This document shows, one piece after another, positions 25,985 to 34,882 of a stretch of 64,000 nt of DNA. The position numbers and the translations under genes were made by a program. The first letter of the stretch is position 1; each line of letters begins with the position of its first letter. Source of the DNA: AWTP1-13 sp963840445 (GTDB lineage Bacteria; Pseudomonadota; Alphaproteobacteria; Rhizobiales; Hyphomicrobiaceae). Under the pieces are notes generated by a model. The model was not told where the DNA came from. It was given only the letters and a program-made list of their open reading frames with translations, and ran no database searches. Location of the stretch: positions 141,907 through 205,906 of the forward strand of contig CAWIZC010000001.1 in the NCBI GenBank assembly GCA_963840445.1, in the 5' to 3' direction.

Positions 25985-27239
25985 ACGTGGTGAGCTGCTC
26001 GACGCCGACCGGACCGCGCGCGTGCATCTTGCCGGTGGCGATGCCGATCTCGGCGCCCATGCCGAACTCGCCGCCGTCGGCGAACTGCGTCGAGGCGTTG
26101 TGCAGGACGATGGCGCTGTCCAGCCGCGTCAGGAAACGCTCGGCGGTGGCCTGATCCTGCGCCACGATGCAGTCGGTGTGCTGCGAGCCGTACTGCTCGA
26201 TATGGGCTATTGCCGAGTCGACGCCGTCCACCACTTTCACCGCGATGATGGCGTCGAGATATTCGGTCGACCAGTCCTTGGGCGTCGCCTTCTTGACGCG
26301 CGGGTCGGCCTTCTGGGCCATCGCATCGCCGCGCACCTCGCAGCCGGCCTCCAGCAAGGCGGCGATCAAAGCTTCGAGGACGCCGCCTTGCGCCTTGCGA
26401 TCGACCAGGAGCGTCTCGGTGGCGCCGCATACGCCGGTGCGGCGCATCTTGCCGTTGACGACGATCGCCTTGGCCATCTCCAGGTCGGCGCTGGCATCGA
26501 CGTAGGTGTGGCACAGGCCTTCCAGATGCGCGAACACCGGGACGCGCGCCTCGGCCTGCACCCGCGCCACCAGGCTTTTTCCCCCGCGCGGCACGATCAC
26601 GTCGATGGCGCCGCTCAGGCCTTCCAGCATCAGGCCGACCGCCTCGCGATCGACGGTGGGGACGAGCTGAATCGCAGTCTCCGGCAGGCCGGCGTCTCGC
26701 AAGCCGCGGGCCAGGCACACCTGGATGGCCCGGCTCGAGTGGTAGCTGTCCGATCCGCCGCGCAGGATGGCGGCGTTGCCGGCCTTCAGGCATAGCGCGC
26801 CGGCGTCGGCCGTGACGTTGGGTCGGCTCTCGTAGATGATGCCGATCACGCCGAGCGGGGTGCGCAGGCGCGAGATCTGGAGGCCGTTCGGCCGCGTCCA
26901 TTGCGCGATCACGCTGCCGACCGGATCAAGCAGTGCGGCGATGTCTTCCAGGCCCTTGGCGATCCCCTCGATGCGCTTGGGATCGAGGGCGAGACGATCG
27001 AGGAACGAGCCTTGGCGGCCGGCTTCGGTCGCCGCGGCCATGTCGCGCTCGTTGGCGGCCATGATGGCCGGAGTCTGCGCCCGCAGCTCTCGGGCTGCAG
27101 CCAGCAGCGCGGTGTTCTTGGCTTGGGTTGTGGCCTGAGCCAGGGCGCGTGCGGCCTCACGAGCCTGCTGGCCGAGGCTCGCCATGAGGTCGGCCACCGG
27201 TTGGGTGGCGGCCGGCTTGCTCTTGCTTGCTGCGACCAT
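25941..27239 (-). CDS. proA: Glutamate-5-semialdehyde dehydrogenase (gamma-glutamyl phosphate reductase)
   Basis: A 432-residue aldehyde-dehydrogenase-fold enzyme for the second step of proline synthesis: NADPH reduction of glutamyl 5-phosphate to glutamate 5-semialdehyde. Visible are GVIGIIYESRPNVTADAGALCLKAGNAAILRGG, VIVPRGGKSLVARV and the catalytic Cys region MRRTGVCGATETLLVD. It starts five bases after proB ends, so the two form an operon. A 26-residue low-complexity N-terminus precedes the family start. Confidence 0.97.
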   Translation of the reverse strand: MVAASKSKPAATQPVADLMASLGQQAREAARALAQATTQAKNTALLAAARELRAQTPAIMAANERDMAAATEAGRQGSFLDRLALDPKRIEGIAKGLEDIAALLDPVGSVIAQWTRPNGLQISRLRTPLGVIGIIYESRPNVTADAGALCLKAGNAAILRGGSDSYHSSRAIQVCLARGLRDAGLPETAIQLVPTVDREAVGLMLEGLSGAIDVIVPRGGKSLVARVQAEARVPVFAHLEGLCHTYVDASADLEMAKAIVVNGKMRRTGVCGATETLLVDRKAQGGVLEALIAALLEAGCEVRGDAMAQKADPRVKKATPKDWSTEYLDAIIAVKVVDGVDSAIAHIEQYGSQHTDCIVAQDQATAERFLTRLDSAIVLHNASTQFADGGEFGMGAEIGIATGKMHARGPVGVEQLTTFKYVVRGSGQIRPG

Positions 27240-27244
27240 ACTGT

Positions 27245-28423
27245 TCAGGCCCTGCTCAGCACCATGTCGTCGCGGTGGATCAGTTCGGCGCGCCCCTCGA
27301 ACCCGAGGATGGCGGCAATCTCGCCGCTCTTCTTGCCCATGATACGCGCCGCGTCGGCCTGCGCATAGGCGACCAGCCCGCGGCCAAGCTCGCGACCGTC
27401 GGCGGCGCGGATCACCACCGCGTCACCGCGCTCGAAGGTGCCCTCGGCGCGCGTCACGCCGGCCGGCAGCAGGCTCTTGCCGGACAGCAGCGCCCGCTCG
27501 GCGCCGGCATCGATGGTCAGGTGCCCCTTGGGCTCGAGCTGTCCGGCGATCCAGCGCTTGCGTGCCGTGACGGGATCGGACGGCGCCAGGAACCAGGTGC
27601 ATGCCGCGCCGCGGTCCAGCGCGCGCAACGGGTGCAGAATGGTGCCGGACGTGATCACCATGTTGGCGCCGGAGGCGAGCGCTATGCGGCCCGCCTCGAT
27701 CTTGGTCACCATGCCGCCGCGCGACAGCTCCGATCCCGCGCTACCGGCCATCGCCTCGATGTCCGGCGTGATCTGCCGCACCTCGCGCACCAGCGTGCCG
27801 GCGGGCGTGCTGCCCGGCGGCGCGGTATACAGGCCGTCGATGTCGGACAGCAGCACCAGGCAGTCGGCGCTGATCATGCTGGCGACGCGAGCCGACAGGC
27901 GGTCGTTGTCCCCGTAGCGGATCTCGGCGGTCGCCACGGTGTCGTTCTCGTTCACCACCGGTATCGCCCGCTGGGCAAGCAGGGTGGATAGGGTCTGGCG
28001 CGCGTTGAGGTAGCGGCGGCGCTCCTCCGTATCCCCCAGCGTGAGCAGGATCTGCGCGGCGGTAAGGCCCTGCGCCTTGAAGGCCGCCTGATAGGCGCTG
28101 GCGAGCGAGATCTGCCCGACCGCGGCCGCCGCCTGCGACTGTTCGAGCGCCAGGCTGCCCGTGCCGAACGAAAGCAGATGCCGGCCGAGCGCAATCGCGC
28201 CGGATGACACCACGATCGCGTCCTTGCCGGCCTTGTTCAGCGCAGCCACGTCCTCTGCCAGCGATTCCAGCCAAGCCGCCTTGAGCTGGCCGCTGGCACG
28301 GTCGACCAGCAGGCTCGAGCCGATCTTGACCACGACGCGCCGCGCGTTGGCCCACTCGGACCGCGCAAGTTGCGGCTGACGGGTTTCATCGGCCTGTTCG
28401 ATGCTGTGGTCGGCCTTGATCAT
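27245..28423 (-). CDS. proB: Glutamate 5-kinase
   Basis: A 392-residue enzyme phosphorylating glutamate to glutamyl 5-phosphate, the committed step of proline synthesis. VVVKIGSSLLVDR begins the amino-acid kinase domain, with VSSGAIALGR, VVNENDTVATAEIRYGDND and GGMVTKIEAGRIA later. A PUA domain follows (GHLTIDAGAERALLSGKSLLPAGVTRAEGTFERGDAVVI). ATG 28423 gives a usual-length protein with a short extra N-terminus; an open frame to 28477 has no better site. In related genomes obgE often precedes proB; it is not here. Confidence 0.97.
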   Translation of the reverse strand: MIKADHSIEQADETRQPQLARSEWANARRVVVKIGSSLLVDRASGQLKAAWLESLAEDVAALNKAGKDAIVVSSGAIALGRHLLSFGTGSLALEQSQAAAAVGQISLASAYQAAFKAQGLTAAQILLTLGDTEERRRYLNARQTLSTLLAQRAIPVVNENDTVATAEIRYGDNDRLSARVASMISADCLVLLSDIDGLYTAPPGSTPAGTLVREVRQITPDIEAMAGSAGSELSRGGMVTKIEAGRIALASGANMVITSGTILHPLRALDRGAACTWFLAPSDPVTARKRWIAGQLEPKGHLTIDAGAERALLSGKSLLPAGVTRAEGTFERGDAVVIRAADGRELGRGLVAYAQADAARIMGKKSGEIAAILGFEGRAELIHRDDMVLSRA

Positions 28424-28477
28424 GCGCTTCGGCAGTTGCGGCTGGCGGATGGACGTTCGAGACGCACCGCATAGCAC

Positions 28478-28507
28478 AAAAAACGCCCCCGGCGCGCCGG
28501 CTTCGGC
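28478..28507 (-). terminator. Terminator-like element upstream of proB
   Basis: On the minus strand an imperfect GC stem built on CCGGCGCGCCGG is followed by GGGCGTTTTTT. It lies about 115 bases past the small membrane protein gene at 28623 and ends transcription from it before proB, so proB must have its own promoter in the 55 bases between. Confidence 0.45.
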
Positions 28508-28622
28508 CTCAATATTTGGCGACCGGTAAGCAGCATTAGGGAGGTGGGCAGCGCGGTATTAACGATTGTGACGGGTTCGGGCCGTCCTTCAGGGAGCCTC
28601 GCCCCAACCCACGCTGCGCGGG

Positions 28623-28871
28623 CTAGGATTTCCAGAGCGCCAGGCTGGTCACCGCCGCAATCGCGACCACAACCTGCGCGGCAATTCCGCAAACCAGCGT
28701 AACGACAACCTTTTCCGACAGAAAGCGCAGCACTTCGTTGCTCCATCCCCTGCCAACAAAGTCGGCGACCAGCAGAGCCGCGGCCATGCCGAGGGTACAC
28801 AGAATGGCAAAGCGGGTGAGGTTGATGATGTGCGTCGCCGTCTCGGGACGGGGCGCGGTTTCCGCCTGCAT
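28623..28871 (-). CDS. Small two-helix membrane protein (82 aa)
   Basis: The protein starts MQAETAPRPETATHIINLTRF and has two hydrophobic helices, AILCTLGMAAALLVADFVG and VVVTLVCGIAAQVVVAIAAVTSLAL, with a short charged loop. A strong AGGAGGAG site lies six bases before the ATG, which supports expression. No family is recognised. It faces the proBA operon on the same strand, with a terminator between. Confidence 0.65.
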   Translation of the reverse strand: MQAETAPRPETATHIINLTRFAILCTLGMAAALLVADFVGRGWSNEVLRFLSEKVVVTLVCGIAAQVVVAIAAVTSLALWKS

Positions 28872-29350
28872 GGCAAGCTCCTCCTAAGGTTGAGTTGGCG
28901 ATAACTATCCCGGCGGCGCCGCAGCAGCGGCTCAAATTGTTATCCCGAAAGAAAGGCGGCGGTCTGTTACCGAGGGAACAGCCGATGCACCTCGTCACAA
29001 TTCGGCCGGAGCACACATGGTGCATGTCGCGATGGGACCGGCGTCTGGCGGCGCCGGAAGGCCCTACGCTGCACAGCCTCGAAATGACGGCAGATCGAGG
29101 CACGCGGCGAGCAACATGATATGGACAAGCTGCCAACTGGCCCGAGTTCGTTCGCAGCGGTCCGTCGGAGACAAGATACCGTTGTCGCACATCGACATAG
29201 ATCCCGGCCAGAATCTGGACCGAAATCTCGCCTTCGCCATGCAGTATTTAAGCGGGGCTTAAGGTGAGAGCTGGGTAAAGTGGCCGTGCGGTGAGCATGG
29301 GCCGGCGTCCTGAGTCGAACGGGCACGGCACTCGAGCAATGGAGACTGGA
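28872..29350. other. Intergenic stretch, no gene supported
   Basis: These 479 bases separate a minus-strand and a plus-strand small gene. Short frames occur on the plus strand (28895-29119 and one ending at 29262), but their composition is arginine-rich and shows no motif or convincing ribosome-binding site. GGAG six bases before 29351 serves the next gene. Confidence 0.45.
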
Positions 29351-29611
29351 ATGGCCAGCGAGAAGCTGCAGGAAGGGTTCGAGGTGTTTGTGGCCGACGA
29401 CGCCAAGGCGTTCGGTGCCGTGCGCCAGGTCTCACCGCACGGGCGGCCCGAGTTCGTCGTCTATGTCGAGAACGCGGGTGACTTCGTTGTGTCGCTCGAT
29501 GCCGTCGAGGCCGTGCACTCGCAGAAGGTCATCGTCGACTGCGCCAAGCTCGACAAGCGCCTACGCCAGGCGATCGGGCACGCGCATGATGCGGAAGATC
29601 CGAGAATTTAG
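29351..29611 (+). CDS. Small soluble hypothetical protein (86 aa), barrel-like
   Basis: The 86-residue protein starts at ATG 29351 with GGAG six bases upstream. EGFEVFVADDAKAFGAVRQVSPHGRPEFVVYVENAGDFVVSLDAVEAVHSQKVIV reads as alternating strands like a small beta-barrel (PRC-barrel-type), followed by a helical tail, KLDKRLRQAIGHAH. This is similarity of pattern only. Its stop codon overlaps the stop of the convergent methyltransferase gene by three bases. Confidence 0.65.
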   Translation: MASEKLQEGFEVFVADDAKAFGAVRQVSPHGRPEFVVYVENAGDFVVSLDAVEAVHSQKVIVDCAKLDKRLRQAIGHAHDAEDPRI

Positions 29612-30324
29612 GCGATGTGCGATGCGGCCGGCACCGCATGTGTTTTGCCGGCTGTAACCCATCGCATCGTCACCTCGAGGCGGTTGGGGAACAGACGCTC
29701 GAAACTGCCGTTGCGATAGGTGCCGCTGATCTGCCGCTCGATTCGGTAACCCGCGGCGGCGGAGAGCCGAAGCCAATCCTCGGCCGTGAGATAGCGCGCC
29801 TGCACCATCCCGCCAAACGGTAGGTTGCCCATCAGGTCGAGTGCCAGCAGCCTCGCATGGTCGAGCCGCGAGGCCGCCAGATGATCCTTGACGTAGATCG
29901 GACCGGCGCCGGCGACCCGCGCGCATTCGCGCATGAGGGGCGCGCGGACCTGGAGCGGAACGTGGTGGAGCACATTGGTGAAGGTGACACAATCGAATGA
30001 GGCGTCCGCGAACGGCAGGGTTACGCCGTCGTAGACGCGGGTCTCGATATCGAGCGACCGGAGAAAGCGATCCTCCACATCGATCGAGGTCACGTGCGCA
30101 ATGCCGAACAAATCCTTCATGGCCTGCGCGATGATCCCCGTCCCGCCTCCGACATCGAGAACGCGGGCGTGCCCAGGATTCCAGAGCGCCTGAAAGCCTT
30201 GCAGCAGTGCGGTGTGATACGTCGGTGCGTATGACCTATAGAGCGGGATGTGGCGCGCGATCAGCGGCTGCACGGTTGCGAGCGACACGTCTGCCGAGAT
30301 GAGCTGGGATTGAGGTACCGTCAT
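29608..30324 (-). CDS. Class I SAM-dependent methyltransferase
   Basis: A 238-residue Rossmann methyltransferase with motif I VLDVGGGTGIIAQAM, motif II at TSIDVED, and the motif-IV-like block FDCVTFTNVLHHVP. It likely methylates a sugar or lipid-linked intermediate, as its neighbours on the same strand are a second methyltransferase and two glycosyltransferases. Only the cofactor is supported by motifs; the substrate is inferred from context. Confidence 0.82.
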   Translation of the reverse strand: MTVPQSQLISADVSLATVQPLIARHIPLYRSYAPTYHTALLQGFQALWNPGHARVLDVGGGTGIIAQAMKDLFGIAHVTSIDVEDRFLRSLDIETRVYDGVTLPFADASFDCVTFTNVLHHVPLQVRAPLMRECARVAGAGPIYVKDHLAASRLDHARLLALDLMGNLPFGGMVQARYLTAEDWLRLSAAAGYRIERQISGTYRNGSFERLFPNRLEVTMRWVTAGKTHAVPAASHIA

Positions 30325-30346
30325 AACAGTCTCTCGCAGGCGGTGG

Positions 30347-31141
30347 TCATTGCCCCTCAGAACGTGAACGCCGCGACAAAGTCACGTATACGCAGGCGTT
30401 GTCTTTGGTCACCCACGCGGGCGTGATCCGCTCCTCGACGACGGCCTTCAGGTTCATGACGACCGCGATTGCGTTGGCAAGGCTGCGACCGATCAACGGC
30501 AGCCGCCGCAGCGCCACGGCAATGCAGGTCAGCCGGACCATGGTGGTCCAGGCCAGCGGCCCCACAACGGCAATACAGTCGGCGACCACAAAACCGCGCA
30601 GTTCGAGTTCGGCAATCAGGCCTTGCCGGGTCCAGCGACGATGATCCTCCGGGTGCGGGTGATACAACCACGTCCCATGCGTAGACAACAACAGCAGGCC
30701 GTCATCGCGCAGTACGCGCTTGGCCTCCCGCAGATATGTGTCGATATCGCGCACGTGCTCGAGCACCTGGAAGGAAACGACCAAGTCGGCGCTGCCATCT
30801 ACGGCTGCAAGCGTGCCGTCCGCACGGATCTCGATGTCCTGCGCGCTGCCAAGGTCCGCGCCCCTGTAGGTGACGCCCCTCGCGGTAAACAGGTCCGCAT
30901 AGGGCATGGCCCCGCAGCCGAAGTCGAGCGCGACCTTGCCCGGCGAGGCAATGCGGCCGGCAAGTTGCTCGATAGCCGCCCGCATGCCGCGCAGCACCAG
31001 CCAGTCGGTATCCCACAGGCGCGGCTGCAGCCGGCGCTGTTGTTCGAAGACTGGCGCGGCCTTGGCCGGCATGCCTGACGCCGCGCGAGGAGACAGTTCC
31101 TGCACGGAGCCGGAAGCGGCTGGGGTCGTACCGGTGGTCAT
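30347..31141 (-). CDS. Class I SAM-dependent methyltransferase
   Basis: A 264-residue enzyme: motif I VALDFGCGAMPYADLF, then GADLGSAQDIEI, and DLVVSFQVLEHVRDIDTYLREAKRVLRDDGLLLLSTHG, the acid/His pattern of SAM methyltransferases. C-terminal hydrophobic helices near VGPLAWTTMVRLTCIAVALRRLP suggest membrane association. The ATG at 31141 has AGGA six bases upstream and is preferred over a GTG at 31156, which overlaps the glycosyltransferase stop. It is part of the glycan operon. Confidence 0.82.
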   Translation of the reverse strand: MTTGTTPAASGSVQELSPRAASGMPAKAAPVFEQQRRLQPRLWDTDWLVLRGMRAAIEQLAGRIASPGKVALDFGCGAMPYADLFTARGVTYRGADLGSAQDIEIRADGTLAAVDGSADLVVSFQVLEHVRDIDTYLREAKRVLRDDGLLLLSTHGTWLYHPHPEDHRRWTRQGLIAELELRGFVVADCIAVVGPLAWTTMVRLTCIAVALRRLPLIGRSLANAIAVVMNLKAVVEERITPAWVTKDNACVYVTLSRRSRSEGQ

Positions 31142-31152
31142 GAACGGTCCTG

Positions 31153-32367
31153 TCACGTCCTGGAAACCTGGCCCATAACGGGAGCCGAGGCCTGCTCCAT
31201 CAGATTGGTCATGATCGACAGGTAGGCCCTGGCTGCTTCGGCCCAGCTGTAGCGGGCGAGCACATAGGCGTGGCGTGCGCGAGCGGCGTCGCGCGCCTTC
31301 GCCTCGTCGGCCAGAATGCGGTCGATGCGTGCGGCCAGCGCTGCCGCCACCGCGTCCGCATCAGCGCCCTCGATCTCCACGCCTTCGATCAGCGCACCGG
31401 CATCAGGATCGGCGGCGGCGGTGTCGCGGCCGCAAATCACCGGCAGGCCGCATGCGAGCGCTTCCTGCAGCACCAAGGGCAATCCCTCGCCAATCGAGGG
31501 CAAAATGAACACATCACTCGCCTGATAGAGCGGCGCGAGAGACGGCCCCTGCAGATTGCTCAGCACGTGCACGTTGGTCAGCTGCCATCTACCTGGGTCG
31601 ATCGGCCCCCAGCCTGCCAGCGCGAACGTCAGATCGGGGCGGCGGCGCGCCAGCCGCTCGATGAGGCGCAGCCCCTTCTTCTCAACGAAGCGACCCACGA
31701 ACACGACGACGGGTCCATCGACCGGCAGACCCAGTGACGTCCTTGCCCGGCCCTTGTCGAAGCCGGCAGGCGGCAGCCCAAACACATCCGTGTCGACGCC
31801 ATTGAAGATAAGCCGAGGCCTGGACTTGAACGGCACATGCGAGAAGTGCTCGGCCACGGCGGCGCTGATGAACACGACCTGATCGGCAGAGGCCAGCATC
31901 GGTCGGGCGATCAGTGCATTTGCGAGGCTCATGATGAGCCGCAACACGGGATTGCGGTAGGGAATAGCGGCGATGTGCTGAGCCAGAACGACCGGCTTTC
32001 GGTGCCAGCGGGCGGCCAGCATGGCGACCACGTTGGTTGGGTAGAGACTATCGTGCAGCAGCACAGCGTCGGCCGCCCTCACATCGCGCCAGATGGCCGC
32101 AACACCTGCGGGTCCGGGCAAGGGCAGCGGCACACCGAACCTGCGCTCGGTCATGTTCCAAGCGCTGATCGGCAGCGACGCGCCACAACCGGAGCTCCGG
32201 TCAGGGGGCGGCGTATCGCCGGTAGCAAACCAGGTGACCTCCGCCCCTTGTCGCTGCAGTTCGCGCGCCAACCGGCCGGCAACGATCTCGATGCCTCCGC
32301 GATGGCTCTCGAAGTAGGCAGACCCGATCAACACCCGCATGCCATGGTCCGCCTTCGGCGCCGCCAT
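31153..32367 (-). CDS. GT4 family glycosyltransferase
   Basis: A 404-residue GT-B enzyme with an N-terminal domain starting MRVLIGSAYFESHRGGIEIVAG and a C-terminal donor domain: VVFVGRFVEKKGLRLIERLA, then SDVFILPSIGEGLPLVLQEALACGLPVICG, the EX7E region. ATG 32367 overlaps the stop of the upstream GT2 (ATGA), suggesting coupling; ATG 32340 is an alternative. The product is probably a sugar added in a surface polysaccharide or glycolipid. Confidence 0.86.
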   Translation of the reverse strand: MAAPKADHGMRVLIGSAYFESHRGGIEIVAGRLARELQRQGAEVTWFATGDTPPPDRSSGCGASLPISAWNMTERRFGVPLPLPGPAGVAAIWRDVRAADAVLLHDSLYPTNVVAMLAARWHRKPVVLAQHIAAIPYRNPVLRLIMSLANALIARPMLASADQVVFISAAVAEHFSHVPFKSRPRLIFNGVDTDVFGLPPAGFDKGRARTSLGLPVDGPVVVFVGRFVEKKGLRLIERLARRRPDLTFALAGWGPIDPGRWQLTNVHVLSNLQGPSLAPLYQASDVFILPSIGEGLPLVLQEALACGLPVICGRDTAAADPDAGALIEGVEIEGADADAVAAALAARIDRILADEAKARDAARARHAYVLARYSWAEAARAYLSIMTNLMEQASAPVMGQVSRT

Positions 32368-33641
32368 CAAACAACTTCGTTGGTAAGCAGGGTTGGAGCG
32401 CCGCTGGGCTGGATCGGGGCAGACAAAACCGGGCTGGGCGTGGGCCGAACGTAATCTGCGTCGTTGCCGTTGACGATCGCAATCAGGAAACCGCCAAGAA
32501 TGTTTTGCGCGCCTATCACCATCAGCGAGGTTCCGAGCACGGCGGGCAGAACGTTCAATATAGGCTCGAAACTCTGCGCCGACCAATAGCTGAACACCCC
32601 GCCAAGGATGCCGCCGCCGGCCAGCAGGCAAACTGCACCCGCAACCAGCATCGTCTCGAGCGAGACCCAGCTGGCGAACGTTTTTGACCAGTCGCTGCGC
32701 CGCCGATAGCCTTCGCGGATGCCATAAAGATTACCGGCAGCCGCCAGCAGGGCTGCCGAGTGCGCCACCGTCAGCAGTCCACCGGCCAGGATGAACCAGT
32801 AGTTGCCGATGTAGGTGAACGCGCCCTGCAGGGCCGCGATGCCGGCGAGACCGAAGATGGTCATCGCCAGAGCCACGAACATCGCGGCGGGGGCTGCGAA
32901 CAGCCAGGTGGGGCTCAGCATCAAGAGATAGCGCAAATGCCGCCAGCCATCGCGCCAGGGACGAAGATGCGGCGGCCGGTCACGCAGGTCGCGCGACAGA
33001 GTGGCCGGCTCCTCCGCGATGCTGCACCCGAGGAGAGCCGCCTTGATCACCATCTCGCTCGCGAATTCCATGCCGTCGCCCGATAGCTGCAGACGATCGA
33101 AGCAGCTGCGTGTGAAGGCTCTCAGGCCGCAATGGGCGTCGCTGATGCCGGCGCGGAACAGGATGTTGAGAATGCCGGTCAGGATCGGATTGCCGACGTA
33201 TCGGTTCTTCCAGGGCATGGCGCCGGGCTCGATGCCCCCTTTGAAACGCGATCCCATGCACAGGTCGGCGCCCTGCATCAGCCTGCCGACCATGGCCACG
33301 GCGTTGCGAAAGTCATAGGAGCCGTCCGCGTCGCCCATGATCAGAAAGCGGCCGTACGCGGCGGAAACACCTCCCACCAGTGCCGCACCATAGCCGCGAC
33401 GCGGCACGTGGATTGAGCGGGCGCCTAGTTTCTCGGCGATCGCCGGGCTACCGTCTGTGCTGCCGTTGTCGGCTATCACGATCTCGCCCCTGAGACCGTA
33501 CCTTTGTCGCATCAGCTCGAGCGCCTCGTGCGCATTGGCCATGCACGCAGGCAGGCAGCCGGCCTCGTTGAGGCAGGGCATGATGATCGAAACATCGACT
33601 TCGCACCGGGCGTCGATGCCCGCTTTCCCCGCGTCTGACAC
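32367..33641 (-). CDS. GT2 family glycosyltransferase (dolichol-phosphate-sugar synthase-like) with membrane tail
   Basis: A 424-residue protein. The catalytic GT-A domain is cytoplasmic: DVSIIMPCLNEAGCLPACM, EIVIADNGSTDGS, FLIMGDADGSYDF (DxD-like metal site), GSRFKGGIEPGAMPW and LRDRPPHLRPWRDGWRH. About four hydrophobic helices follow. This is the polyprenyl-phosphate-glycosyltransferase layout, which loads a sugar onto a polyprenyl phosphate as donor for GT-C enzymes. It is the first gene of the second glycan cluster. Confidence 0.88.
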   Translation of the reverse strand: MSDAGKAGIDARCEVDVSIIMPCLNEAGCLPACMANAHEALELMRQRYGLRGEIVIADNGSTDGSPAIAEKLGARSIHVPRRGYGAALVGGVSAAYGRFLIMGDADGSYDFRNAVAMVGRLMQGADLCMGSRFKGGIEPGAMPWKNRYVGNPILTGILNILFRAGISDAHCGLRAFTRSCFDRLQLSGDGMEFASEMVIKAALLGCSIAEEPATLSRDLRDRPPHLRPWRDGWRHLRYLLMLSPTWLFAAPAAMFVALAMTIFGLAGIAALQGAFTYIGNYWFILAGGLLTVAHSAALLAAAGNLYGIREGYRRRSDWSKTFASWVSLETMLVAGAVCLLAGGGILGGVFSYWSAQSFEPILNVLPAVLGTSLMVIGAQNILGGFLIAIVNGNDADYVRPTPSPVLSAPIQPSGAPTLLTNEVV

Positions 33642-33995
33642 TTGCTCTATAGCTCCCCAAAAGAGGACACAAAATCCATCCGCCTAATGATCGCGAAGGT
33701 GCCGTGAACCCGGCATGAACGCGGCAATCGCCTCGACTGGTCGCTGACCTCAGTCCGCACGGGCGAGCGGACGCGTCTGTCGCCTTCCGCCCAGCTCTCG
33801 CTAGAGCGCCACCGGTCGGACCGCTTGCATGAATGTGACAAGATGCTGCCTTGAGGCAGCTGGGGAATTTGACCGAAACACTTTTCGGCCACATGGTCCT
33901 CCCACTGGTGACGGGTGGAAGCATTCCTCGCTGGCTGCAAACATAGAAACGGGCGCTAGATCGATCCCGTGCTCCTTGGGGGAGGTCATCCATCC
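33642..33995. other. Intergenic region with hairpins, divergent genes
   Basis: These 354 bases lie between the GT2 gene (minus) and the TPR gene (plus) and must contain both promoters. A perfect 6-bp stem (GCTGCC-TTGA-GGCAGC, 33845-33860) and a second imperfect inverted repeat (about 33871-33890, ACCGAAA...TTTTCGG) sit close together. They could be operator or RNA elements. No ORF in the region is credible. Confidence 0.4.
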
Positions 33996-34706
33996 ATGCT
34001 GCTGCGTATGTCGGCCACCCTGCTGATCACTTTGGCCATCATCCCTGCGGGTGCCGCGCGCGCGGACGAGGCCAGCGACTGCGTGCGGGCAAAGGATGCG
34101 GAGGGCTCCATACGCGCTTGTACGGAGCTGATCCGCCAGCAGCCCACCAATAGCGTTGCCTACAATCACCGGGGCAACGGCTACCGCGCCGCGGGCCAAT
34201 ACGATCAAGCCATCGCCGATCACACCAAGGCCATCCAGCTCGATCCGGCCTTTGCCGTGGCCTACAACAGCCGCTGCGGCGATTTCACGTTGAAGGGCGA
34301 CTATGATGCGGCCATTGCCGATTGCAGCAAAGCCATCGAGCTGAACCCCAAGTACGCCGCCGCTTACTTCAATCGCGGCATTGCCAGCGGGCGCAAGGCT
34401 GACTTCGAACGCGCCATCGCCGACCACAGCAAAGCGATCGACCTCAATCCGAGGTTCGCCAAGGCCTACAACGGACGCGCCTGGGCATATCTGAAGGCCG
34501 GCAACAAGGTGCAGGCCATGGCCGACGTTCAGCGAGCCCTGGAGCTGGCCGCCGACGATGCCGCAGCGCTCGATACGCGCGCGCACGTCTTCGAGGCGAT
34601 GGGAAAGCGCAACGAGGCGATTGCCGACTACCGCGCGGCCCTGCTGAAAGATCCCGCCCTGCAGTCGAGCCTCGATGCCCTGAAGCGGCTGAAGGCCAAG
34701 CCCTGA
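33996..34706 (+). CDS. Secreted TPR-repeat protein
   Basis: The 236-residue protein has a signal peptide (LRMSATLLITLAIIPAGAARA) followed by five to six tetratricopeptide repeats: NSVAYNHRGNGYRAAGQYDQAIADHTKAIQLDP is one clear unit, with AFAVAYNSRCGDFTLKGDYDAAIADCSKAIELNP after it. TPR arrays bind partner proteins. ATG 33996 has GGAGG ten bases upstream; a second ATG at 34008 is possible. It is probably periplasmic. The partner is unknown. Confidence 0.85.
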   Translation: MLLRMSATLLITLAIIPAGAARADEASDCVRAKDAEGSIRACTELIRQQPTNSVAYNHRGNGYRAAGQYDQAIADHTKAIQLDPAFAVAYNSRCGDFTLKGDYDAAIADCSKAIELNPKYAAAYFNRGIASGRKADFERAIADHSKAIDLNPRFAKAYNGRAWAYLKAGNKVQAMADVQRALELAADDAAALDTRAHVFEAMGKRNEAIADYRAALLKDPALQSSLDALKRLKAKP

Positions 34707-34841
34707 TCAAGCAGTTCGTTATCTCGGCGAGTGCGCGCAGCCTAGAGCCGCGATCTTAGACGCCGCGCAGTGCTGAAGATTGTCGTCGCGCAGCAGCGCA
34801 CGCGTCGGCACCTCTCTTTGCATTTTTCGAAATGCACTCTC

Positions 34842-34882
34842 TTGACAGGTCACCGCATACCACGATACTTAACCACATGGTT
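34842..34882 (+). promoter_or_regulatory. ArsR promoter with operator overlapping the start codon
   Basis: TTGACA (34842-34847) and GATACT (34864-34869) are 16 bases apart. Transcription would begin at about 34876, on the ATG at 34877, so the mRNA is leaderless or nearly so. The inverted repeat AACCA-CA-TGGTT (34871-34882) covers the start codon and fits a dimeric ArsR-type operator, implying autorepression. The promoter call is from sequence; regulation is inference. Confidence 0.5.

Noticed and set aside
28895..29119. Small plus-strand frame in the intergenic gap
   Set aside because: Arg-rich, no motif, no good ribosome-binding site.
34842..34882. Metal-responsive arsenic operon
   Set aside because: The ArsR-family protein has no visible metal-binding cysteines and no arsenic resistance genes follow; AHSA1, VOC and GST genes do.
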